A stretch of 64,000 nt of DNA. Source: Clitopilus passeckerianus (Eukaryota; Basidiomycota; Agaricomycetes; Agaricales; Entolomataceae). Numbering within the stretch: the stretch's first letter is position 1; each line of letters opens with the position of its first letter. The notes under the pieces are model-generated. The model was not told where the DNA came from. It was given only the letters and a program-made list of their open reading frames with translations, and ran no database searches. Below, piece after piece: positions 46,689 through 58,364 of this stretch. The position numbers were made by a program, and so were the translations under genes. The stretch spans positions 1 to 64,000 of the forward strand of contig CALYLX010000003.1 in the NCBI GenBank assembly GCA_944990035.1, written 5' to 3'.

Positions 46689-49600
46689 GGTGATTGAATA
46701 CCCCATCCTGTATGAAAATTATGCGAATATATTTAGAGGTATCAAAGGAAGCCTTAGCTTCCCAAGCTTCTTTCTGGCTTGTGTCATCTGAACACTCGAG
46801 CAAATGAACAATGATATCTCCTTGAGCTCGGTGCTTCGGGTCCCTCACACATGATCACACAATCCACATTGTTAGTGTTATCTCGCCGATTCTGGACTCG
46901 AAGAAACGCGTGCAATTGTGCTCGATTTGTTATCTTGGGGCCAATCTCTGAGCTTGCCGTCTAGTAGAGGCATCGGTGTCGTAAGTTCGTCTGCCAATAC
47001 CTGTCCCTTGGGTCAGACCTTTCAGCTTTGGCTCCCACAGTGATCCCTGTGCCGCAGCCTTATCTTGAAGCACTTCAGTCCTCTTCCTTAACACGGATAT
47101 ACCCTCATTATAATACGAGTCTTCTACAATTCTGTTTCTCTGGGCTTCTCCAGCTGATCAAGTTCTCTCGGCCCATTTGCAATTGATCGTCGGGTTTGAA
47201 CCTGCCTGAGAACTCTTGGATGAAAGGTATACAAATGCCGTCGCCACCTCTTCGGTCCAAGTGGCGGTTTTCGAGACCACGTTGGACGCAAAGGCTCTAG
47301 ACATTCTTCTCTGCGGCTTTACCGATTTTTACCCCTCGATTTGACATAAAAACAATCATCAATGAAGGTCACCAGTCTCCAGAGATACGAGAATCGGTGT
47401 TCGTCATACGATTTCGTCCGAAAAATGCTTAACAGCGCTGACGCTGTCTTGGGTACGGCCGTGATTTCACCGAACTGATACCTGACGTATTAGTATCTTC
47501 AAACATTGAACTCTGGGAGCCTGTGGGATTCTGTTCATGATCACGCATCACTGACAGAATATTGTACTTTTACTCTTGACCAATATTGTTCTCAGGATCT
47601 TGAAACTGCACCCGTTACTGCGGAATTGGACGTGGTGGAAGCTATGAAAAGTACGGAATTTGTTGTCGGGGAGGTAATGCAATAATTGAAGAATATTTTA
47701 TAAGCCGCCACGGCTTTGAGTGGCGAATACCGAACCAATGGCAACCATTGAATTGCACTTAGTCTTCTGACGATGTATTCAGAATCACATTCAGTCGAGA
47801 CAATGTTCTCAACCTTGCCGATTTGGCAGCTCAAACGCCTCGTTTCTTGGATACAAAGATGCGGTTCTCAATCCTGACTGACCCTTAGCGTCTCGGCCAA
47901 CCCGGATTACCAGATCTTTCATTTCAGCATGATTCATTCCACAGCATCCTATTTTTGCATAGCGGGAGGCTGTGGATCATTGCGTCTTTGCAGGATCGAC
48001 TGACCGTCACGGGCCCGAGGCGGATCTCGTACACGTTCAGCTATCTGCGCCACTGAGAGCATCGGAAGTAGGGCCGCCATCATCGGACCACTAGGCCGTC
48101 GTCTGTGAACGTGCTGGGACGGCCTTCGAGGATCTCCAGCCAAAAGGCAAGGCTCAAGAAACGCAGACAGGCCGTGTTTTGCCAGGTTATTGAGTTCCTG
48201 ATCTCTATCTGTATATCTTCAGGCGACGTTTAGCCCCCTGCTACAGCCTCAGTATCCTCCCATTATACGCATGCCTGAGATAAGATCTGTCCTTCTTGAC
48301 ATGACTTCTCATCCTCATCAGTCAAAGATACCTCAATCAGGTGAAGCGCTCACGCGATATCACAAGAAAGTGACAAGTTTGGTCATTTCGGCCGTCAAAT
48401 GGCCACGTCCTCGGTGGTAGAATCTCGGAAAAGCTCCTCAGCCTACAGGACTGATAGCCTTGCCTTGGGAGAGATGATGCGTTCATAGCGACCTGATGAA
48501 AGATTTCCATCTCGATTCACACTCGTCTTACCCCACCTAGAGTACCATGTTCACATGGGGATCAGATTTTAACCTTTTACCTCCGTCGAAATTCCTGCAA
48601 ATACATTCGATCGCTCTCCACGCTTCTACGCGACCCAATGGAATTGAGGTGAACGAACAGTCAAGGGTAGGATGATCACCGCCTGTTGATGATTATCGAT
48701 GAATCTTCCAGGAAAAAACGTACGAGCAAACGCGGGGAGATATCCTTGTGATAATTACATCTGATGATTTCATTTGGCGAGGGTACGCAATTTTCATTAA
48801 CGACGGAGCCAAGAATGAGTTGAAGACCCCACGTCCTTAATGCATTTGGAGGGACTACCTGCTTGGATACACTGACTCCAACAACCTCCATCAATTGACG
48901 ACAGGCAGGGTTCGACGAGGGATGGGATTGAGTTTAGGCATGGTGATGTCTGACGTAGCGACGACGACTCGAGTCCTGGACTTGTACCCTGTAAACGCCG
49001 GTCCCAAATGCCCATAAACGGGCAACGATATTTTCCACTTTCTGCATACGACCACGCGCTATCCGATTCGGTTCTGCGGGTGGTCCGCCACTCGGGTGGC
49101 CATCACCTCGCTTCGAGAGAGGGCGGGACATCTTAGGAATCCTCTCGGGGCGCAGCGCATTACGATGGGTCTTCATCGTAACGCATGGGAAAGAGTGGGC
49201 ATTGGCACCAGACGCCAAGTCACGCTTCGAGAGTCCCTGAAATGCAGAAGTGATCGGATAGGAACTCAGAACAGGCATCGCGAACCTTAACGATTACTGG
49301 AGTCTTAAGGGACATGCATGTGCTCACTATCAGTCGAAGTATCAGTTCGACGCAGCCCTTGCAAAAGAGTAAAGATGGGATGTTTTCTCACAGAGATCAG
49401 CAGAATCACTAGAAACCTCGGAGAGCGCCGCTGATTGGAGCCAAAAAGGTATTCTGAGCGCTGAGAAGGATTGTTTGTGGGAGAAACTTGTTGAGAAGGC
49501 ATGACGAGGGCGGAGAAAACCGACATTCGGGACACGAACAAATAACATAAGAATCAATTGCAATGTTCTAGCCAGCTGTACATCAGTGATTCTCCGAGCC

Positions 49601-50425
49601 TGAAAGTGCGCAATGTGGCTGAACGCCATGCATAGCCCGAGGATTGGAACAACAGGCAGACAGACAAGGCAGCTGATAGTTGGACGATGCCATCCGCAAA
49701 CCATGAGATAAAATGGGGTGGAACATGTGCAAGAAAAACGCGCCATGATGATATTATTTACGTGTCTAGAAGGCGTGTACTTGGGGTTCACCAGGACTGG
49801 ATTGTTTCAGGAAAAAAATTCTAAGAAATTCTTGAGATGAAGCAGATGACTTTTAGACCCTCGAATTGCGGAAAAAGTGAGGCTACTAGACTTCAGTCCA
49901 AGCTAAGCGAGGACTGAGAGTGTGCAGTTGTGAGAAGGAACCCGCAAACGAAGCGAGCTGACATTTGACGGGGATCTGAGATCGGATATTACACAAGCCC
50001 ATCGCCGCTTACCCTGATTGGTAAATTTCAAAACCGACAGCAACTCACACCGAGGTAACACCCTTTCCGCCCACCACTACACCCAAACGTCGTCTCTGCT
50101 ACGAACGACGACGACGACAACGAATGCGACTTTGAAAGTCTTTTGGATTCATCATTTCTCACGGCGGCATTAGACAGACAAGCTACCTTGTTACCTGCCT
50201 CCAACACGTCCATCTTGCTGGACGTTTGCTGACAGCGATTAGAAATTAAACCTCTATCGCATTGCCGCGAATTTGACCGGATAACTGCTACACAGCCAGC
50301 CGAACATTTACTGTCAGTCATTTTGGTCTAAATGAAGGCGCTTCTTCAGCTTATATTATTACTCCTAGGTTGCCTTGTTTGCTAAGCACAGCAAACCTTG
50401 CTTTACTGACGAACTTCACGAAACA
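46689..50425. other. Gene-poor 3.7 kb with broken coding-like pieces
   Basis: No complete gene found. On the plus strand between about 46870 and 47690 several stretches read like exons: 46870-46980 ending at a good GTAAGT donor, then pieces around 47050-47150, 47150-47330 and 47490-47685. They are interrupted by stops and I could not join them in one frame. This could be a decayed gene or one whose splicing I failed to solve. From 48000 to 50300 I see only short ORFs; the longest (minus strand, 49342-49791, 149 codons) has no recognisable features. The right end is the heat-shock-factor promoter, with a GAC-repeat run at about 50107-50122. Confidence 0.4.
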
Positions 50426-53400
50426 ATGTCACATCTTGAAAATACGTATCCTATGGGCCACGCAGATGGCTCTCATTATGGCCAGCAGCGTCAGCAAGGA
50501 AACTGGCCCTCGCATCTTCTGCCGACGCATCCTCAGCCACCAGGTTTCTCCTCTCCAGGTCCAACGGGCTCGGACCCTACGCAGCACTACCCCTTCTTCA
50601 CACCAACTGGGGACAACCGACCCAACATTTCTTTACAAGCGCCAGAGCACCTTGGCGGCCGGTCGACTTCTTCACAGTTGTCACTCAACTTGAACCTTTC
50701 GTCGTTGAGCGTTGCGTCTCCCCAACATGCCTCCCCTATTAACCCATCCCCCTCTTCCTGCCTGTCGCCCGCAACACCAATTAGCCCCGCTGGCAACCCG
50801 TTCACGAACCAGCCGCACCAGTTTCATTTCGACGCACCTCAACAGACTCAGGGGCAAAATGCTGCAGGAACGACCACGCAGACAGGTTCGAGTCCGACCA
50901 TTCGCCAATACGACGAGCACGGGATTGTCAATTCACCTACACCCTCGCCGTATGATGCAGGTTCTCACAGCGCCAATGGACCGACTCCGGGATCTGGCGG
51001 AGTTGGTTCATCAGCACGCCGAACACCTGGTCCCTCTCGCTCCTCCTCTACCTCTTCCTTGTCACAACCAACGCAACGGGACCGGGGTTTCTCCAACCCC
51101 TCTTCAACTACAACTCTTGTTGAAGAAACCATGTATGACGACGGGGGTGATGCTGCAATGGATTTAGGAGGGGGTTCAGGATATGACGATATGGGAACTA
51201 CATTTGGAACTGGGGCTAGTGGCAACGAAGGAAGTCCCGTCGATGGAAATGGTAGCAACAGCGGCGGCGAGGATCCCATGGGAAACTCGACACCCAGTGG
51301 TGGAGCGAATGCTACTGGTGCGACCCAACTCACTATGAACACTGGTGGGGTTGGGGGAAGCATGGGCGTACTGGGGAAGCCTATCGCCACGAATAACTTC
51401 GTGACTAAACTGTTCCAGTAAGCATCAGTTTCTTGTTTCGACATCAGACCGCTACCTGGCCTACCAAATGAGGCCGCCTAAGGGGATGTCTGAGCCCTGC
51501 TACTTCGAGCATTCCATCCATCCCGCTAATTCATCTGACAATCACTGACATTTATTCCCTTTCAGGATGATTAATGACCCGAAGTCGGCTCATTATATCT
51601 CGTGGACTGAGCTGGGTACCTCCTTCGTTGTTTCGAACGTTGGTGAATTCAGCCGGAGTATCCTTGGATCCCATTTTAAGCATAACAATGTATGTTTTCC
51701 TCGATTCCTCCTTATTCACACGACACGGATTGCGTTTTTCCCGTTTAACCATCCATCCCTGCACCATCTTTTATTCCCCGTGCATTCATATCCGACTCGG
51801 ATCCGGGACCACATCCAACCTGCCTCCTTTGACTATGCGACTCGTTGACGATGGATATATTGATTGACTTCACCTCGCTCTTCTCGCTGGTTCTTTCGTC
51901 GTACTAACGCTCACTTCTGCAGTTTTCGAGCTTCGTACGACAATTGAACATGTACGGCTTCCACAAGATCAACCGGGTATGTTCCACCTCGAATGGTTGC
52001 AGCCACTATCTCAATCAACAATCACGATAATCTAGACACCTCGAGCACAGAGAACGTCCACCGATGCCCAGACCTGGGAGTTCTCTCATACCAAGTTCCT
52101 TCGTGGACGGCCGGATCTCCTCGACGAGATCAAGCGCAAAGCTCTCGAACCTGATCCAGCTATCAAGCATCGCGTCGAGCTTCCTGGGGAGGTATGTGTC
52201 AGTTCTGCTCACCCTATTCCTCCCATTCCTCCGCCTCCCTTCTCTTCTCTTCGGCATGAGATTGCCTCCTCCGTTCTTCCGCCATTCTTCCCCTTTCCTC
52301 ATACTTTCTCCAAATGTTTTACTTCCGTTTACGTTAAGCTCACTATTTCTTCTATCAGGTCGCCGCCCAACTCGGCTCCATGCGGGAAGAGAACAAACGG
52401 CTCTGGGATGAACTCCAGGTCGAGAAGAAACGAACCGAGAAGCTCAGTGGGGCCCTGCAGCAGCTGTGGAAGGGACTTGCTACTCGCATCCCAGAGTGTA
52501 CGTCCTCCCCTGTGATTCTTGGCGTGCATGCCGATTAATGTCATTACGTTTGGACAGTGCCCATGTTCCCACCGGATTTGTTCGACTTGGATTCGCCTGG
52601 TTCAGGCATCATCTCTCCGTTAGCAAGTGGAAGCAACAGCACCATTACGACACCTGGACGTTTCCAGCCTCCGCCTTTGTCTATGAACCTTGGAATGCAT
52701 TCCATGTCAACCATCTCGAGCCCTGCCGCAAGCCCCACAACCACCGACTTCCCTGAGAACAACCCGCTGCACCATCAGCTCGCACACCATCATCAGCACC
52801 AGCTGTCTCATCAGAACTCCCCATCTTTTGCTCAACACCCGCATCAGCACCAAATTGTCGGTGCTCCCGGTAACATTACCCTATCCCGGCACAACAGCTT
52901 CCAGCATATGCCGAGTTATATGGCTGGGGTCGCATCGTCGCCGTCCCCATCTGCCTCTGGGCCGATGGACATGTTTGATGACGGTATGTCAGGTCATGAT
53001 GGAGCCCGAGTTGGAAGTAAACGACAACGCATGTCGGACGACGAGCCTATAGGAACACCTGGAGACGGTTCCTCTCTCTCCTCTCCGGCGACCTCGGTGC
53101 CACCTGGAGGGGGTCTTGCCGGGGGGATGCCTGGCGTGGTGAACCCTGGGATGGGTGGCATTCCCAACAAAAAGATGAGCCGTGCCCGCAGTGATAGTGC
53201 GCCACTTGGCTACGGATTTGGTGGTCCAGGAATAGCTGGCTGGGGTGGAGCTGGAGGCGTCGGAATGGGCGTCGGCGGCCGTCCCAGGAGCGGCAGTGGG
53301 CTCGCTGGCCGAGGCATCCCCAGTTATGGAGGTATGAACAGGAACTTCATTGGTACTCCAGGTGGGAGCATGCTCAGCGGCGGTAGCAATGGTGGCAGTG

Positions 53401-53447
53401 GAACTGGGACCCCGCTGTCAGGCATCCCAATGAATGCCCCGAGATGA
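50426..53447 (+). CDS. HSF1: Heat-shock transcription factor (HSF-type DNA-binding domain)
   Basis: Nuclear activator binding nGAAn repeats as a trimer. Six exons (50426-51417, 51566-51689, 51923-51976, 52036-52191, 52359-52497, 52558-53447) give 784 residues. The start is the ATG at 50426; the upstream open frame begins with TTG. Residues 1-~320 are disordered (Ser/Pro/Gly/Gln). The winged-helix domain (~325-440) is unmistakable: NNFVTKLFQMINDPKSAHYI, SWTELGTSFVVSNVGEFSRS, FKHNNFSSFVRQLNMYGFHK, and EFSHTKFLRGRPDLLDEIKR. A coiled coil follows (VAAQLGSMREENKRLWDELQ with VEKKRTEKLSGALQQLWKGL), then a ~300-residue His/Ser/Gly-rich C-terminus with a basic patch SKRQRMSDDE that may be a nuclear localisation signal. 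Introns interrupt the DNA-binding domain three times. The large N-terminal extension before the domain is unusual for Hsf1. Confidence 0.94.
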
Positions 53448-54406
53448 ATGTCCCGAGCCGATGAACAACGTCAGTTCTTCCTATGGGACATTTTTATACC
53501 AACCATCCTTCTTCTTTGCGCTTTTTTTTTGTTTGATGATTCCTGTTTCATGCTTTGGTTACCCCTGTCTCGTATTCTTGCTCTGCTTGGCCGCTCTTGC
53601 ACCCGTTGGACTTGTATTACTACTATTTAGACCATCTGATTACCCATCTACCAAAATCTTCAACTCATTTTACCCCTCTCTTCTCTTGTACATCTGTTGG
53701 GCTCAGTATCCTCTCCTTCATCCTTCACGCTTTCTCGCTGCCTATGCAGTTTTGGAAAAATAACCCACCCACTTGTGTATGCCTAGGTTCCATCTTCTTC
53801 CCATGCACATATCTAGATGTTGGTCATCTATCCATTTACCCCTTTTCCAGCCTACTTCGACTCTCAACTCAAAAACGACATACATTCCTTTTACCCCCAA
53901 CGTCTACCTCAACGTTCACCGGTCACCCTCTATCGGAATTGCAATGCAGGAACAACATTCCTTTTTCTCGGACTTCCACAAATCAACCATTACGCCCTGT
54001 ATAGGTCTCGTTCTGCGTATATCTTTCCTTTTGTTTCATAGACTTGCCTGTATCTAAATCAGAATGCAAACTTCCGAATTTTGTGAATAGATTGACATGA
54101 ATACGTACTTACCACGGAACCTGTGCAAGTTAACCCAAGCGACTCCGAGTAATCGAGAATGTCTTCTCCTGAGCCTATCTTGACTGACCGGCTGTGACAG
54201 ATCATGTCGCTTGTGCTTCTGGAAGCGATGGATTCAACGAGGAGATCTTTAGCATTCATATCGAATTGTCGAGGATGACAGACGCAGCCCGGCGTTCGAC
54301 GCATCAAAGCATGGCCAACAGCCGGCAGAAAAAGAAACCGCAGCCCATCTGTCTTCTGCCACAACCTTCACCTTGTGCTGCTCCCTGAAGCTGGGTCATC
54401 TACACC
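53448..54406. other. 3' flank of HSF gene and 5' flank of MFS gene
   Basis: About 960 bases, strongly pyrimidine-rich on the plus strand to about 53930, in keeping with a long 3' UTR. The ORFs in it are composition artefacts. Confidence 0.45.
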
Positions 54407-55971
54407 ATGAGAGGCAGCCTCGGCACCAGCATTCTCAGGACCATTCGCTCTACCAGGAATTTTCTGGGAAAACCTGATCCAGATGTGAGAGCTTCGACTG
54501 AGGCTCGGGATCCAGTTCTAATGGAAGAACTCAAACTCCCAAAACGATCCTCGTTGGTGATCATTATTGTCGCCAACATGCTGTTGCAGGTGCACCTCTA
54601 ATCGAACTCGTATTTAACGTTTTATGAACGATCCCCCAGGTCTCGTTCTTCATTGTTGTCTCTGCTTCCAATGAATATGCCATTCATCTCGGAGGCAATT
54701 CCACCTTTTCTGGAATCGTTATCGGTATTCCTCCCGCGATATCTGCCCTCACTCTCGTCCCGTTGGGTCGATTTGACAAAGGTGCTTCATCTTGTTTCGA
54801 ACTTCCCATGTTGATGCTAACGTATGTTTGATTAGGTGGCTACAAAATACCCCTTCACGTCAGTTGTGCTTCCATGATCCTTGGGCATATCCTCTACGCC
54901 CTCGCCTACAGGGCTAATTTTCTTTACCTCATCCTTATTGGGCGTATGGTCAACGGTTTCGGCTTTACCCTCTGGATGTATACCAAAAGGTATTGCTCAG
55001 ATCCTCGTATAGTCGGGATCCGCCAAAGAACGACGCTGGCGAGCTGGCTCGTGATAGGGCAAGGCCTTGGAATGAGCTTAGGCCCGTTCGCAGGCGGTTT
55101 ATTGTTCAAGATCGGGTTCAAAAATCGTATATTCAATGGATTCACCAGCCCAGGATGGACCATGGCAGCGGCCTGGTGTGCATTCTGGGTTTGTGTTACA
55201 GTGTGGTACGAAGATATCCCGCATGAACAGCGAGCCTTTGAAACACCATTGGCAGCAACAGAGTCAACGTCTGAGGCCGGATCCGAAGACAAGGGTCATT
55301 CCACCGCCCTCAGCGTACTCCCGGTACCCGCAGTTCCTCTGGAAGAGCAACCACCACGGCCTTCCGCGAAGTTCCGCCTGACAGCTCGTCAATGGGGAGT
55401 CATCGTTTGCATGTGCTGGTTTGCGATGACCTCCTTTTTCATTCTCGGCGCATGGGAGTCCAACCTCCCAGTATTCGGTGCAGTTACCCCTCCTTTCCAC
55501 TGGTCTCCGTTCGCTGCAGGAAATTTCATCGCATTGGGTGGAATAACAGCCTTCCCCTTCCTGATCCTGAATCTTTTCTTTGCTCGCCGCGTCCAAGATC
55601 GTCACATTCTAGCTGCAGGATCTGGGCTTGGGCTCGTTGCCCTCCTCGTCTTCCTTTCTCTCCTCAAGACACAGAAACTGAACTTCGGGAGCGTGTACGT
55701 GTGCTGGTGGGCCATTGCACTCGGCTTTAATGTTGCAAGCACGGTCACGATTAGCACCCTCAGCAAACAGCTTCCACCGTCATGGAATGGGAGGACATCA
55801 TTGGCCATCCAATACAGTAACTATTCGGGTCGAGTGACCGGGGCTATTTGGGGCGGTAGTGGTGTAAAGGTTGGGTTGCTCAATTATGTTGGGTTGGAGA
55901 TCGCTTTCGTGGGTATTGGAATTGCGATGTATTCGATTTTGTGGAGGGATCTTAAGACGAAGAAGGGCTAA
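54407..55971 (+). CDS. Major facilitator superfamily transporter
   Basis: Three exons (54407-54589, 54640-54781, 54836-55971) give 486 residues, the usual MFS length. A hydrophilic N-terminus (~45 residues) is followed by helices: SLVIIIVANMLLQVSFFIVV, then GGNSTFSGIVIGIPPAISAL, PLGRFDKGGYKIP (the helix 2-3 loop position of the MFS signature), ILIGRMVNGFGFTLWMYTKR, WLVIGQGLGMSLGPFAGGLL. A ~90-residue charged central loop follows, and then the second helix bundle to IAFVGIGIAMYSILW and a KKG end. It resembles fungal relatives of lysosomal MFS proteins (MFSD8 type) in the FSGxxxGxPP block, but this is a weak hint. Substrate unknown. Confidence 0.9.
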
Positions 55972-56147
55972 ATTTTCGAAGGTATTACTAGCTTGGAATG
56001 GAATGCGATATGTAGACTATGAATTAGATTGTAGAGTCTATAGAACAAGATAGAATTATATGAAGCTAATTTTGTTGTAGATGTGTGATATTTCTAGTCA
56101 AAGCCTTTGGGAGACATGCTCCGGATTTCATGGGGACAAGCAATGGG

Positions 56148-56736
56148 TTACATATCATTCTCTTCGAGGAAATCCATAAACTGGTCCATTAATTTACTCT
56201 GAGTTTCCTTGGGGATGTAGCCAAGAGGAATAATAGGTTTTTCTGGAAGACTGTTCTCGATCGCTTTGAGTTCGTCCATTAGGGAGGCAAGACGTTGGCC
56301 TGATTCCTTGATTTTGGTCTATCACATGCATGAGCTTCTTTCTAAATCCAGAGAAAGAGAAACATACCCTCAAAACCTGATGGGCCTCCGTCCCAGCTTC
56401 GGCCGTGTACGCACACAGTGTGGTGTCATCTATGGCTAAACTCATCGAGGGGGCCCAACCCAGCGGCTCGAGATGGCTCAACTATTTCCCGCTCGAGTGC
56501 CCCAATTGCAAGGCTTCCTTCGAAAGCGCAGCTCGACGCATGTTCATGGACTCGATCAAGGCTCTGGAAGAGCTCATACAATGCCTCCTTTCGGCGTTGA
56601 GAGGGAGCCGGCCGTAGAGTGACCAAACGACCAAAAGTTCATCGATTATGCGGTCATGGAGGTCAAGTCGGGCCAAAGAGGTGTCATCGTTTTGCTTCCG
56701 TATTTGAGCGTAGTCTATTCCTGCAGGTTGATCCAT
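56148..56736 (-). CDS. Uncharacterised small coiled-coil protein with a TAG in frame
   Basis: I do not recognise it. The frame opens at the ATG at 56736 (MDQPAGIDYAQIRKQNDD, DLHDRIIDELL). It reaches TAG at 56482-56484, and the same frame then continues (SMSLAIDDTTLCAYTAEAGT, EAHQVLR). A clean intron (GTATGT donor) leads to a last exon reading TKIKESGQRLASLMDELKAI, PLGYIPKETQSKLMDQFMDF, LEENDM and TAA at 56148. The last two pieces look well conserved and helical. The TAG may lie inside an intron: a GT at the end of IIDELL and an AG formed by the TAG itself would remove it in frame. Another frame (ALYELFQSLDRVHEHASS) also looks coding and could be reached by a 44-nt intron. So the middle is unresolved: alternative splicing, a mis-called base, or a decayed gene. 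Confidence 0.5.
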
Positions 56737-57160
56737 TTTGGGCCGGCGTGAGTGAAAGTGTGCGTGGTGGTGCGGGAGATAGTACCCTGAAACAGCTTGA
56801 TGGGGGCTTCGGGTTAACGACTCGGACAATTTGGGAGACGCGTTGTGTAGGCTTGTTTGGTTAGTCAACTACCCAACCCAACAGCATCCTCCTGGGTGGT
56901 GTGGTCCAAGCGGCCGGAACCTGAGGAACAGGATAGGCGGGGAGTTCTAGGGTAGTTGCGGAACGGAAGCGATGGGTGTCGTGTCATTTTCTTGCGCGAA
57001 GGATATCTCATTATTCTGTCATCCCCTTACTTGACAAGCCCATATCTCTCCTCGAAAACCGGTATCAATGAAAATAGGGTATGGGAGTCGATAAAAGTTG
57101 CATGAGCATCGTCGTATCGACAACAAGCACAATCAAGGCAGAGCTTAATAATATACGATA
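56737..57160. other. Intergenic before the APH-like kinase
   Basis: About 420 bases, no gene seen. Confidence 0.4.
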
Positions 57161-57951
57161 TCACCAGGGACTGCTGAAGCGCCAGAATTCTTGCTCTACT
57201 GCAAGCTCCTCCTCCCAACGTCCAAAGACCTCATCCAGTAAGGACTGCCAATGCGGATAAGCATCGGTTGCGTAATACGACCTTGTCCAGTCCCGGTACT
57301 GAGGAAACCATGCAAGCCCAGCCCAGTCCACTATACCTGATAAGCGACCTTCATCATCTACAAGTACATTTTGCGGTGTGAAGTCATTGTGATGGAGGTA
57401 AATTGGATAAGGGCTTGTATGAACAGGCCTTGCCAATGCTTTGAGACGATCTTGCTCTGGAAGCCACAGCCTGCCGTACAGAAATTGATAGAAATCTATT
57501 TCAGTGGGGAATGGCCCTATTCTATCGTCGGTTACGCGGAAATACCTGAAGGCACCCCTGTTTACTGCGCAAATTCTAGGCCCTTCTTGGGGAGGTGGTA
57601 TAGAGCGAAGCTGATCAAAAAGTTGCTTGATATTAAGAGCGAGCAGAGATCGCTGCCGGGGTGACATCCTGTACAGACGATCTTCAAGTGGTCTACCAGG
57701 CAAACCCGTCAGGACGATGAAAGCACCAATCCGGGCGGAGATGGCATCAACTAGTCTCGGAATAGGTCCTACCACGCGTCCATTGAGAAAGCGTAGCGCG
57801 TGTGCTTCGTTCATATCCACGTAGAGTCCGACTTTGGCGCATAAGTTGAAAGCCAGGCGAAAACAGCAGGGTGATGTTCAAGTTGTGCGACCATAGAGAC
57901 GGATTCCGAGCGAAACTAGTCTCTTGTAAGCCCAGAGACGGATGTTCTCGG
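57161..57951 (-). CDS. Aminoglycoside-phosphotransferase-like kinase (5' end unresolved)
   Basis: The main exon (57831-57161) encodes ~223 residues of the APH/choline-kinase-like fold: LRFLNGRVVGPIPRLVDAIS, FIVLTGLPGRPLEDRLYRM, the catalytic loop YLHHNDFTPQNVLVDDEGRL (H-x-D-x4-N) and the metal-binding GIVDWAGLAWFPQYRDW. It ends with EQEFWRFSSPW, typical of the large fungal APH families of unknown substrate. A small upstream exon (about 57951-57892, LVPENIRLWAYKRLVSLGIR) joins in phase; the codon before it and the start are not clear. These proteins in fungi are not antibiotic-resistance enzymes as a rule; small-molecule or protein targets are mostly unknown. Confidence 0.8.
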
Positions 57952-58364
57952 GAACAAGGAGCCAAAAATTGAGTAAAATTTGCCTGTTAACGGTTCAAGT
58001 TGGGAGGGAACGCTATGGCCACGACCAGATCTGACTGGGTAACGCGCCCACAAGTCGTGCAACTTATTTGCATCTATTTGCAACTTCCTGTAACCCTGTT
58101 TGCGCAAAAAAGTGTCTGGTGCCCTTTGTCAATTATTTACTTACTTTTGAACAAACAACATTGTATAATAGCTTTTGAGTATTCAATGATTCTTGTACCT
58201 TGGCTGGCGCGTTCTGTAGCGTCCAATTGGAAGACACGCGTTATTTATTCATATTTGGTCTTCGGACGGAGTGATCGTGGAAACTCGGGCAAGAAATTCT
58301 CACGCAGCCAACTCGTAGCAAGTCTAGTCAAAGGCTCCTCCGAACCTCAGAACAAAACACCGAA
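57952..58364. other. Divergent promoter region of ATP4 and the APH-like gene
   Basis: About 410 bases between divergent genes. The unresolved first exon of the APH-like gene must lie here. No other gene seen. Confidence 0.4.

Noticed and set aside
49342..49791. 149-codon minus-strand ORF in the gene-poor block
   Set aside because: Cysteine- and histidine-rich but without a regular motif, and with no splice partners or recognisable domain.
50375..50425. Longer N-terminus for the heat-shock factor
   Set aside because: The open frame begins with TTG; the first ATG is at 50426.
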